Below, one piece after another: positions 8,542 to 15,423 of a stretch of 64,000 nucleotides of DNA (its first letter is position 1; each line of letters starts with the position of its first letter). The translations under genes and the position numbers were made by a program. The notes beneath the pieces are model-generated. The model saw only the letters and a program-made list of their open reading frames with translations, did not search any database and had not been told where the DNA came from. Origin of the DNA: Agromyces soli (lineage in GTDB: Bacteria > Actinomycetota > Actinomycetes > Actinomycetales > Microbacteriaceae); assembly GCF_022811605.1 (NCBI RefSeq), contig NZ_CP094533.1:1860001-1924000 (forward strand), in the 5' to 3' direction.

Positions 8542-9506
8542 CCGAGGCCGTGCTCGCCCTCGACGTCGGGGGCACGAAGGCGCACGGCGCGCTCGTCGAC
8601 CGCGAGTACCGGCTGCTCGACGAGGGCTTCGCGCGGACGGCCGGGCGCGATCCCGGCCTCGCGGCGACCCTCGGCCTCGCCGCCGAGCTGCTCGAACGGG
8701 CTCGGACCGCCGGCACGACGGTGCGCGCCGTCGTCGCCGGCTTCCCCGAGTACGTCTCGAACGACGGCGTCGTGACCGCGCACGAGGTGCTCGACTGGAC
8801 CGTGCAGCCCGGGGAGGCGCTCGCCGCGCTCGCGGGCGGCGTGCCGGTGCGCATCGCGAGCGACGTGAAGGCGGGCGCGCTCGGCGAGCTCGCCCTCGGC
8901 CGCGGGCGCGAGCACGACGGCTTCGTCTACGTCTCGCTCGGCACCGGCATCTCCACCGCGATCGTGCTCGACCGCACGCTCCACGACGGCGTCCGCGGCG
9001 AGGCGATCGGCTTCGGCGAATGGTCGGTGCCCGCCGAGCTCGACCCGGAGTGGCGCGGCAACCTCGAGGGCTTCGCCTCCGGCTCCGGCATCGCGGCCCG
9101 CTACCTCGCCCGCACCGGCGCCGAGCTCGCCGAGGGCGGCGCGCGCGGCGTGCTCGAGGCGGATGCCTCGGGCGACCCCGTCGCCGCCGAGATCGTCGAC
9201 ACCGCCGCCGCCGCGATCGGGCGCGCCATCGCGCAGCTCGTCTCGCTGCTCGACCCGCCCGCCATCGTGCTGGCGGGCGGCCTCGGCTCCGCGGACACGC
9301 GGCTGGCCCGGGGCATCCGCGCCGAGTACGAGCGCCTCGCGTCGCGCCGGCCGTCCCCGCCGCCGCTCGTGCCGAGCGCCGTCCCCGCCAACCCCGGACT
9401 CCTGGGCGCCGCCGCGCTCGCCTGGGAGCTCGCCACCGCCACCGCCTCCGAGGCCGCACCGCCGCCCGCGGCCGGCCCGGCATCACGAGAAGAGAGAACC
9501 GCATGA
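8538..9506 (+). CDS. ROK-family sugar kinase lacking the zinc motif
   Basis: A 322-residue ROK (repressor/ORF/kinase) protein without a DNA-binding N-terminus, so a kinase. ATP loop LDVGGTK at residues 7-13, catalytic-Asp segment IASDVKAGALGEL and second phosphate loop YVSLGTGIST are present. The usual ROK zinc site (His then CxCGxxGCxE) is absent: the matching stretch reads EAIGFGEWSV then WRGNLEGFASG, with the Glu-Gly-Ala-Ser-Gly core kept but no cysteines. It is likely to phosphorylate a hexose, amino sugar or inositol. Its start and stop overlap its neighbours by ATGA on both sides. Confidence 0.86.
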   Translation: MTEAVLALDVGGTKAHGALVDREYRLLDEGFARTAGRDPGLAATLGLAAELLERARTAGTTVRAVVAGFPEYVSNDGVVTAHEVLDWTVQPGEALAALAGGVPVRIASDVKAGALGELALGRGREHDGFVYVSLGTGISTAIVLDRTLHDGVRGEAIGFGEWSVPAELDPEWRGNLEGFASGSGIAARYLARTGAELAEGGARGVLEADASGDPVAAEIVDTAAAAIGRAIAQLVSLLDPPAIVLAGGLGSADTRLARGIRAEYERLASRRPSPPPLVPSAVPANPGLLGAAALAWELATATASEAAPPPAAGPASREERTA

Positions 9507-10624
9507 CCGCACCCGTCCGCATCGCCGTGATCGGCGCAGGCACCATCACCCAGTCGGTGCACCTGCCGAGCCTCACGCGCGCCGGCTACGAGATCGCCGT
9601 CGTCTGCGACCTGTCGCCGTCGCGCGTCGCCGAGGTCACCGGGCGCACCGGCATCCGCGGCACCACCTCCCCGGCCGAGGCGATCGCCGCGCCCGAGGTC
9701 GAGGCGGTGCTCATCGCCACGCCCGGCTCGCACGCGCAGCTCGCGCTCGCCGCCATCCGCGCCGGCAAGCACGTGCTCGCGGAGAAGCCGCTCGCCCTCA
9801 CCATCGCCGAGATCGAGGAGCTCGAGGCGGCGGCCGCCGAGGCCGGCGTCGTCGCGCAGGTCGGCTACATGAAGATGTACGACCCGCTCACCGAGCGGGC
9901 GCGCGCGGAGCTCGCCGAGCTCGACGACGTGCGCCTCGTGCGCATCACCGTCGCCCACCCCGACGACCTGCCGCAGGTCGACCACCTGCGGATGACGCCG
10001 CCGCAGCCCGACGCCGACCTCGCCGAGATCGAGCGGGCGCAGGCGTACGAGGCCGAGCAGTCGGCGATCGCCCTGCCCGGCGCCTCCGAGGCGGTCCAGC
10101 GCTACTACCGGAACGTGCTGAACGGCTCGGTCGTGCACGAGCTGAGCCTGCTGCGCGCCCTCGGCCTGGAACTGCCCGAGACGTGGACCGCGGAGGCGTT
10201 CCCGTCGCTCGAGGGCAGCGCGCCGGCCTCGCTCATCGCGACCGCCGCCGTCGGCGACGTGCGCTACGTGCTGAGCTGGAACTGGCTGCCCGAGTACCCC
10301 GAGTACGACGAGGAGCTGAAGGTGCTCGCCTCGAACGGCCGCCTCGAGTACCACCTCGCGAAGCCGTACCTGCTCGAGGAGCGCAGCCGCCTCCGCGTCG
10401 AGCGGAACACGGGGCTCGAGCGCCGCGACACGAGCTACGCCGACGGCTACGAGACGGGCTTCCTGCGCCAGCTCGACGCCTTCGCGCGCTCCATCCGACA
10501 CGACGAGCCGGTCGTCTCCGACTTCGCCGGGGCCAGGCGCGACGTGCGCAGCCTGCAGGCGCTCGCGAAGGCCGTCGCGGCCGCCCGCGGCGAGACGGTC
10601 CGCACGGAGTCCGACGCGGCCTGA
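9503..10624 (+). CDS. Gfo/Idh/MocA-family NAD(P)-dependent oxidoreductase
   Basis: A 373-residue dehydrogenase. The N-terminal Rossmann fold begins RIAVIGAGTITQSVHLP (dinucleotide loop GAGTIT), followed by the cofactor-contact EKPLAL motif near residue 98 (lysine of the family's catalytic EKP). The C-terminal alpha/beta domain carries NGSVVHELSLLRALG. The family includes inositol 2-dehydrogenases (IolG/IolX), which fits iolD and the IolE-like gene in the operon, but the exact polyol cannot be read from sequence. It is the last gene of the run, overlapping the kinase by ATGA, and ends just before a strong hairpin. Confidence 0.87.
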   Translation: MTAPVRIAVIGAGTITQSVHLPSLTRAGYEIAVVCDLSPSRVAEVTGRTGIRGTTSPAEAIAAPEVEAVLIATPGSHAQLALAAIRAGKHVLAEKPLALTIAEIEELEAAAAEAGVVAQVGYMKMYDPLTERARAELAELDDVRLVRITVAHPDDLPQVDHLRMTPPQPDADLAEIERAQAYEAEQSAIALPGASEAVQRYYRNVLNGSVVHELSLLRALGLELPETWTAEAFPSLEGSAPASLIATAAVGDVRYVLSWNWLPEYPEYDEELKVLASNGRLEYHLAKPYLLEERSRLRVERNTGLERRDTSYADGYETGFLRQLDAFARSIRHDEPVVSDFAGARRDVRSLQALAKAVAAARGETVRTESDAA

Positions 10625-10642
10625 GCGAGTCCCCCACACCAC

Positions 10643-10678
10643 CGAGTTGCCCGACTTTCATGGAAGTCGGGCAACTCG
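10643..10678. terminator. Bidirectional hairpin between convergent genes (copy 1 of a repeated element)
   Basis: Perfect 15-bp inverted repeat, arms 10643-10657 and 10664-10678, loop of 6. It lies between the dehydrogenase stop (10624) and the convergent GntR stop (10715) and can end transcription from both sides. There is no long T-run. The core GCCCGACTT...AAGTCGGGC recurs at 20172-20205. Confidence 0.75.
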
Positions 10679-10714
10679 TCGTTCCGTTGGTTCGCTGAGC
10701 CCGTCGAAGCGGCC

Positions 10715-11488
10715 CTACTTCTGCACCAGCGTCACGTCGAAGGAGTAGAGGTCGGGGCGGTAGCAGTGCGTGCCGAGCTCCACCGCGCGCCCGGAGTCGT
10801 CGAAGACCGTCCGCGAGGCGGTGAGCACCGGGGCGCCGTCTTCGAGCTCCAGCAGTTCGCTCTCGTCGGCGCTGGCCCGGCGCGCCCCGATGCGCTGCCG
10901 GGCGACCCGCATGGTCGTGCCGCGGGAGCGCAGCACCTGGTAGAGCCCGTAGTTCTGCAGCGCCGCGGTGTCGAGGTCGAGGTAGTCGGCGGGCAGCACG
11001 TTGTCGAGTACCGCGACCGGCACCCCGTCGGCGGAGCGCAGCCGGCGCAGGTGCAGCGTGTCGCTGCCGAGCGGCACGGCGAGCGCCTCGGCGACCGCCG
11101 CACTCGCCGGCAGGGTTTCGCGGGAGAGCAGCTCCGTCGTGGGCACCTGCCCGCCGCGGATGAGGTCGTCGAAGAGGCTCGTCAGTTCGAGCCCGCGCGT
11201 CACCTGCCCCTGCACGACCTGCGTCCCGATGCCGCGACGACGGACGAGCAGCCCCTTGTCGACGACCTCCTGGATGGCCCGGCGGATCGTCGGCCGGGAG
11301 ATGCCGAGCCGCTCGCTGAGGGCGATCTCGTTCTCGATGCGCGATCCGGCGGGCAGGGCGTGGGAGGTGATCGCCGATTCGATGCGCTCGGCGACCTGGT
11401 AGTACAGCGGGACCGGGCTCGAGCGATCGAGGTCCATGAACAGCTCCGGCGGGAAGGGGGCGTCGCCCACCGTCGTCGTCTCTGCCAC
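10715..11488 (-). CDS. GntR-family transcription regulator, HutC/UTRA subtype
   Basis: A 257-residue regulator. The N-terminal winged helix (residues about 20-88) includes SPVPLYYQVAERIESAI and the recognition helix LSERLGISRPTIRRAIQEV; the C-terminal UTRA ligand domain has PLGSDTLHLRRLRSADG and ends CYRPDLYSFDV. GTG at 11488 was chosen because GGAGG lies 5 bases upstream; a later ATG (MDLDRSS, 11437) has no ribosome site. Convergent with the inositol/ABC operon and probably its repressor or sensor. TGTC-AA-GACA, typical of HutC-type operators, lies 22 bases before its start. Confidence 0.88.
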   Translation of the reverse strand: MAETTTVGDAPFPPELFMDLDRSSPVPLYYQVAERIESAITSHALPAGSRIENEIALSERLGISRPTIRRAIQEVVDKGLLVRRRGIGTQVVQGQVTRGLELTSLFDDLIRGGQVPTTELLSRETLPASAAVAEALAVPLGSDTLHLRRLRSADGVPVAVLDNVLPADYLDLDTAALQNYGLYQVLRSRGTTMRVARQRIGARRASADESELLELEDGAPVLTASRTVFDDSGRAVELGTHCYRPDLYSFDVTLVQK

Positions 11489-11509
11489 GTCATCCTCCGA
11501 GCCTGGATA

Positions 11510-11519
11510 TGTCAAGACA
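11510..11519. promoter_or_regulatory. Palindromic operator candidate before the GntR gene
   Basis: TGTC-AA-GACA, a perfect 4+4 palindrome inside an AT-rich island (11506-11527) in very GC-rich DNA. On the gene's strand TATATT (11527-11522) just upstream could be the -10 box, so bound protein would cover the transcription start: a layout for autoregulation. The same half-sites, spaced 3 bases wider, lie in the promoter at 2091-2103. Confidence 0.55.
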
Positions 11520-11559
11520 AATATAGATGCTCGGAGCGGCATCCGCCCGGGTTTCCCGC

Positions 11560-11600
11560 GGCGGGGCGGGGCGGGCGGGCCGCGCGCACCCCGCCCCGCC
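11560..11600 (-). terminator. Hairpin after the amino-acid permease
   Basis: 12-bp stem (11560-11571 with 11589-11600, all G and C) and 17-base loop, starting 6 bases past the permease stop. It separates that operon from the GntR promoter on the same strand. There is no U-tract, and the low-complexity GC composition lowers confidence. Confidence 0.5.
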
Positions 11601-11605
11601 GGCGC

Positions 11606-13015
11606 CTACGGGGCGGAGAGGGCCTCGGGGTCGGCTTTCGCCGGGGCGAGGTCGCCGGCGTCCTCCTCGAGCCGCGGAACCGGACGGCGGAAGCCGCGGG
11701 TCGCGACGGCGAGCACGACCACGCCCAGGACGAGCCAGGCGCCGCCGATCAGGAACGCGGTGTCGTGCAGCTGCGAGAAGAGCGACAGGTCGATCAGGAT
11801 GCCCGCGATCGGGACGAGCGAGAGCAGCGCCGAGCCCCAGCCGGCACGCTGCGCCCGCGTGCGCCAGATCCAGGCGAGGAACGCGGCGTTCACGAGCGCG
11901 AAGGCGAGGAAGGCGCCGAAGTTGATGAGCGCGGTCGCCTGCGCGATGTCGAGCAGCATGCCGATCATGCCGATGCCGGCGATCAGCAGGATGTTGACCC
12001 ACGGCACCCGGAACACGTTCAGCCGGCCGAAGAGCTGGCGCGGCAGCACGCCGTCCCGGCCGATGACGTACAGCAGTCGGCTCGACGTCGCCTGGATCGC
12101 GAGCCCCGAACCGAAGGCCGCGATGATGCCGACGAGGTTGATGACGTTCGCGAGCGACTCGCCGCCCGCCGCGACGAGCAGCGAGTAGCCGGCGATGTCC
12201 GGGTTGTCGAAGTCGCCGCCCGGGTGCGCGAGCTGCATCACGAAGGAGACGCCCACGAAGATCGCGCCGCCGATGAGCACCACGAGGATGATCCCGAGCG
12301 GGATGTTGCGGCGCGGGTTCCTGGTCTCCTCGCTGAGCGTCGACACGGCGTCGAAGCCGAGGAACGAGTAGGCGGCGACGGCGGCCGCCGCGGCGACGGC
12401 GAGGACCGAGGCATCCGTTCCCCAGAACGCGTCCGATGGCGCGGCCGCAGGGCTCGAGCCGCTCACCACGAAGCCGATGATGATGGCCGTGGTCGTGGCG
12501 ACGATCGCCATCGCCGCGATGGTGAGCCACGTGTTCACCCGATCCGCGAGCGTGATGCCGAGCAGGTTCACGACGGTGGTGGGCACGATGTTGACGAGCA
12601 CCCACACCCAGAGCGGGACGCTCGGGAACTGCGCGTTGAGGTACACCGACTGGATGAGCCAGGCGACCATCGGCAGGAACAGGTAGTCGAGCAGGATCAC
12701 CCACCCCGCGAGGAAGCCCGCGTGCCGGCCGAGCAGCCGGCCGACGTAGCTGTACGAGGAGCCGGAGCTCGGGTAGGCGCGGGCGAGCATCGCGTAGGAG
12801 ACCGCGGTGAGGCCCATGGCGACGGTCGCGACGAGGTAGGCCGTCGGGGCCGCGCCGCCGCTCGTGGAGGACACCACGCCGAACGTCGAGGTGACGATGC
12901 CCGGCGCCATGTACGCCAGGCCGAAGAACACGACGCCGGCGAGGCCGAGGCGACGCAGCAGCCGGCGGGGGTCGGGCGCCGCAGCGGGCGTCGAGGTGGG
13001 GGATGGGGCGGTCAC
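11606..13015 (-). CDS. APC-superfamily amino acid/polyamine permease
   Basis: A 469-residue membrane protein with about 12 hydrophobic segments. The first carries FFGLAYMAPGIVTSTFGVV and helix 2 region MLARAYPSSGSSYSYVGRLL, both typical of APC transporters (substrate-binding unwound helices); STLSEETRNPRRNIPLGI is the conserved cytoplasmic loop. A short Pro/Ala-rich N-terminus precedes helix 1. GTG at 13015 has AAGGAG 8 bases upstream and overlaps the hydrolase stop (GTGA). Paired with the nitrilase-family enzyme, it probably imports an amide or amine-containing compound that the enzyme cleaves. Confidence 0.88.
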   Translation of the reverse strand: MTAPSPTSTPAAAPDPRRLLRRLGLAGVVFFGLAYMAPGIVTSTFGVVSSTSGGAAPTAYLVATVAMGLTAVSYAMLARAYPSSGSSYSYVGRLLGRHAGFLAGWVILLDYLFLPMVAWLIQSVYLNAQFPSVPLWVWVLVNIVPTTVVNLLGITLADRVNTWLTIAAMAIVATTTAIIIGFVVSGSSPAAAPSDAFWGTDASVLAVAAAAAVAAYSFLGFDAVSTLSEETRNPRRNIPLGIILVVLIGGAIFVGVSFVMQLAHPGGDFDNPDIAGYSLLVAAGGESLANVINLVGIIAAFGSGLAIQATSSRLLYVIGRDGVLPRQLFGRLNVFRVPWVNILLIAGIGMIGMLLDIAQATALINFGAFLAFALVNAAFLAWIWRTRAQRAGWGSALLSLVPIAGILIDLSLFSQLHDTAFLIGGAWLVLGVVVLAVATRGFRRPVPRLEEDAGDLAPAKADPEALSAP

Positions 13016-13878
13016 GGGCGGTTCTCCTTCGAACGGGGGTGCCAGTTCGACGGCTCGATGCGGCCGTCGTAGAGGGGGAGCGCGACGGGGGCGTCGCCCT
13101 CGTGGAACTGCGACCAGGGTCGGGAGACCCCGGCGGTGCCGCGATCGCGGGTGAGCTCGGTGAGGCCGAAGTCGACGACGACGGTCAGCACCTCCTCGGA
13201 TGCGTCGGGCGAGGCGGCCCGCACCGAGCCGGTGGGGTCGACGACGAGGGACCGGCCGCGGCCGGTGGGCGCGGCCGCGTTGACCGAGGCGATCCAGAGC
13301 TGATTCATCACGGCGTTGCCGCGCACGATCGCGAGCTCCTGCTCGCGGTCGCTGGTGGCGGTCTGGACGAGGTTCAGGATGACGTCGGCGCCGAGCCAGG
13401 CGAGGTGGCGCGCGTGCTCCGGGAACCAGATGTCGTAGCAGATCGAGAGCCCGATGCGGCCGAGGCCCGGCAGCTCGAACACCTCGAAGCGGTCGCCGGG
13501 CGCCGCCGACTCGGCCGGCCGCCAGGGGAAGATCTTGCGATAGCTCGCGACGCGGTCGCCGCTCGGGGCGAACACGAGCGCCGTGTTGTGCACCGCGCCG
13601 TGGTCGCCGCGTTCGTAGACGGTGCCGGGCGCGAGCCAGACGCCGAGCTCGCGGGCCAGCGCGCCGAGCGCGTCGAGGCGGGGGTCGTCGAGCGGTCGGG
13701 CGGATGCCTCGATGCCCTCGGCCGTGTCGGCCGCGTCGAGATGCAGCTCCGGGAAGGCCCAGAACTCGGCGGTGGGATTGCGTCGGACGAGCGTGCGCAG
13801 CCGCTCGGCGAACACCGCCACGTCGAATCGGGGCTCCGCCGCCACCTGGGCGAGCGCCATGGTCAGACTCCGCGTCAT
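13012..13878 (-). CDS. Carbon-nitrogen hydrolase (nitrilase superfamily amidase)
   Basis: A 288-residue cytoplasmic enzyme with the full catalytic set: Glu44 in AFPELHLD, Lys115 in SYRKIFPW and Cys147 in LSICYDIWFPE. This superfamily hydrolyses amides, nitriles or carbamoyl compounds through a Cys thioester. ATG at 13878 was taken because GGAGG stands 6 bases before it; an in-frame upstream start would run through the operator. First gene of a two-gene operon with the permease, transcribed away from the TetR gene and probably controlled by it. Confidence 0.92.
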   Translation of the reverse strand: MTRSLTMALAQVAAEPRFDVAVFAERLRTLVRRNPTAEFWAFPELHLDAADTAEGIEASARPLDDPRLDALGALARELGVWLAPGTVYERGDHGAVHNTALVFAPSGDRVASYRKIFPWRPAESAAPGDRFEVFELPGLGRIGLSICYDIWFPEHARHLAWLGADVILNLVQTATSDREQELAIVRGNAVMNQLWIASVNAAAPTGRGRSLVVDPTGSVRAASPDASEEVLTVVVDFGLTELTRDRGTAGVSRPWSQFHEGDAPVALPLYDGRIEPSNWHPRSKENRP

Positions 13879-13893
13879 CGCAGACCTCCATTT

Positions 13894-13950
13894 ATTCGTC
13901 AAAGTTTGAAGAATGAATATACGGCCTGTCAAGCGTTCGTCAAAAGAACG
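13894..13950. promoter_or_regulatory. Divergent promoter region with two TetR-type operators
   Basis: Operator 1 is a 21-base palindrome at 13894-13914 with arms ATTC-n-TCAAA and TTTGA-n-GAAT. Operator 2 at 13934-13950 has arms CGTTC / GAACG. Both contain TTCGTCAAA. The leftward promoter fits well: -35 TTTGAC (13944-13939), 17-base spacer, -10 TATATT (13921-13916). Operator 1 then covers about +1 to +16 and operator 2 the -35. For the TetR gene, AAGAAT (13954-13959) lies 6 bases before its ATG, so that mRNA may be leaderless. Confidence 0.72.
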
Positions 13951-13965
13951 TGGAAGAATTGCCGC

Positions 13966-14589
13966 ATGGCGCGACCACGGAACCAGGCGCAGCGACGCAG
14001 CGAGCTCGTCACGGTCACATCCCGCCTGCTCATCGAGCGCGGCGCGTCGGCGGCGCGCCTCACCGACATCGCCGAGGCGGCGAAGCTCACGCCGGCGTCG
14101 GTGTCCTACTACTACCCCGAGCTTCCCGCGCTGTACGCGGAGACGTATGCGACCGCCGCGCTCGAGTACATCGCGCGACGCCGCGACCGGGTCGAGCGGG
14201 TGCAGGGAGCCGCGGCGCGACTCGCGGAGTGCCTCCGGCTCGGCATCCCGATCGCGGGGGAGCCGTCGTTCGACGCGACCGTGCTGCTCATCGAGCTCGG
14301 CGCGCAGTGCGTGCGCGACCAGGGCTTCGAAGCGCCCGCCACCGAGTTCGAGCGCGCGCAGCTCGAACTGTTCGAGGAGATCGTGCGCGACGGCGTCGAC
14401 CGCGGCGAGTTCCGCACCGAGCTCGGGCCGGCCCGCGTCGCCCGACTGCTGCTCGCCGCCGAGGACGGCCTAGCCGGGCCTGTCATCACGGGGCGGCTCA
14501 CGAGCGAGGAGGCGCTCGCCACCATCCTCGACCTCGGCGGGGCGCTCCTCGGGGCGACCCTCCCCGTTCCGGCGGACGTCGCGCGATGA
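13966..14589 (+). CDS. TetR-family transcription regulator
   Basis: A 207-residue protein with an N-terminal TetR helix-turn-helix (residues about 8-55): QRRSELVTVTSRLLIERGAS then RLTDIAEAAKLTPASVSYYY with the Tyr-rich recognition helix end. The C-terminal 150 residues are the helical ligand and dimer domain (EEIVRDGVDRGEFR is a frequent helix-7/8 pattern). It is divergent from the nitrilase-permease operon with two palindromes in the 87-base gap, the classic arrangement for local repression. No ribosome site is seen before ATG 13966. The stop overlaps the next gene by ATGA. Confidence 0.92.
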   Translation: MARPRNQAQRRSELVTVTSRLLIERGASAARLTDIAEAAKLTPASVSYYYPELPALYAETYATAALEYIARRRDRVERVQGAAARLAECLRLGIPIAGEPSFDATVLLIELGAQCVRDQGFEAPATEFERAQLELFEEIVRDGVDRGEFRTELGPARVARLLLAAEDGLAGPVITGRLTSEEALATILDLGGALLGATLPVPADVAR

Positions 14590-15137
14590 TCGCCCCCATC
14601 GAACTCGACGGCGGCATCGAGCTGCGGGCGATCACCCAGGGTGACGGCGCCGCGCTCGCCGCGGCCTACGAACGCAACCGGGCGCACCTCGCGCCGTGGG
14701 AGCCCGAGCGCACGCCGGAGTTCTTCAGCGCCACCGTGCAGGAGCGCGAGGTCGGCGCGAGCCTGCGCCGGCTCGCCGAGGGCACGGCGATCCCGCTCGT
14801 GCTCGTCGAGCGCGGCGACGACGGCGAGCGCATCGTCGGCCGGGTGAACCTCAGCGACCTCGTGCGCGGCGTGTTCCTGAACGCGCACCTCGGCTATTGG
14901 ATCGACGCCGAACGGCAGAGCCGCGGACTCGCGACCGCCGCCGTCGGCGGTGCTCTGCACTTCGCCCGCCGGGCCGGACTGCACCGGGTGCAGGCCGGCA
15001 CCCTCGTGCACAACGCGGCCTCGCAGACGGTGCTCGAGCGCAACGGCTTCACGCGCATCGGGCTCGCGCCGCGCTACCTCCGCATCGCGGGGGAGTGGCA
15101 GGACCACGTGCTGTTCCAGCGCCTGCTCGAGGACTGA
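14586..15137 (+). CDS. GNAT N-acetyltransferase, RimJ/RimL type
   Basis: A 183-residue protein of the ribosomal-protein-Ser/Ala acetyltransferase group. Landmarks are LRAITQGDGAAL at the N-terminus, HLGYWIDAERQSRGLATAAV (beta4 and the acetyl-CoA pyrophosphate loop QSRGLA) and VHNAASQTVLERNGFTRIGLA, the conserved Asn-x-x-S/T helix. ATG overlaps the TetR stop, so it is cotranslated. The real target (protein N-terminus or small molecule) cannot be told. A function in detoxification, together with the TetR-controlled permease and amidase, is possible but unproven. Confidence 0.88.
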   Translation: MIAPIELDGGIELRAITQGDGAALAAAYERNRAHLAPWEPERTPEFFSATVQEREVGASLRRLAEGTAIPLVLVERGDDGERIVGRVNLSDLVRGVFLNAHLGYWIDAERQSRGLATAAVGGALHFARRAGLHRVQAGTLVHNAASQTVLERNGFTRIGLAPRYLRIAGEWQDHVLFQRLLED

Positions 15138-15264
15138 GCCGAGCGGGGCGCTGCAGGAGGGCGGCGCTGGACGATCCTGGGATCCCGGATCGCATGGACC
15201 CGGAAGCGGGCCTGCCGATCGCCGCCTCGGCGCCGTGATCGCTTTGCCGATCGAATGAGCATTC

Positions 15265-15323
15265 TTGCGCGGCGCAATGTGACCAGTGCCGGTTGGACAA
15301 ATCCTCGGCTCCGCGAGTAGCCT
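15265..15323 (+). promoter_or_regulatory. Possible promoter and palindrome before the surface fibril gene
   Basis: TGGACA (15294-15299), 18-base spacer, TAGCCT (15318-15323) could be -35/-10 boxes, giving a leader of about 95 bases. TTGCGC-G-GCGCAA (15265-15277), a perfect palindrome, lies 16 bases upstream of the -35. The rest of the gap 15138-15423 shows no gene. Confidence 0.45.
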
Positions 15324-15423
15324 GTCATGCGGTGTGGTATCCCACGCCGGCGGACGGTGACCATGCGCCGTCCGCCGGCTGCGATCGGGACGCACCGCAC
15401 CAGAGCAGACGAGGGGACGCTTC

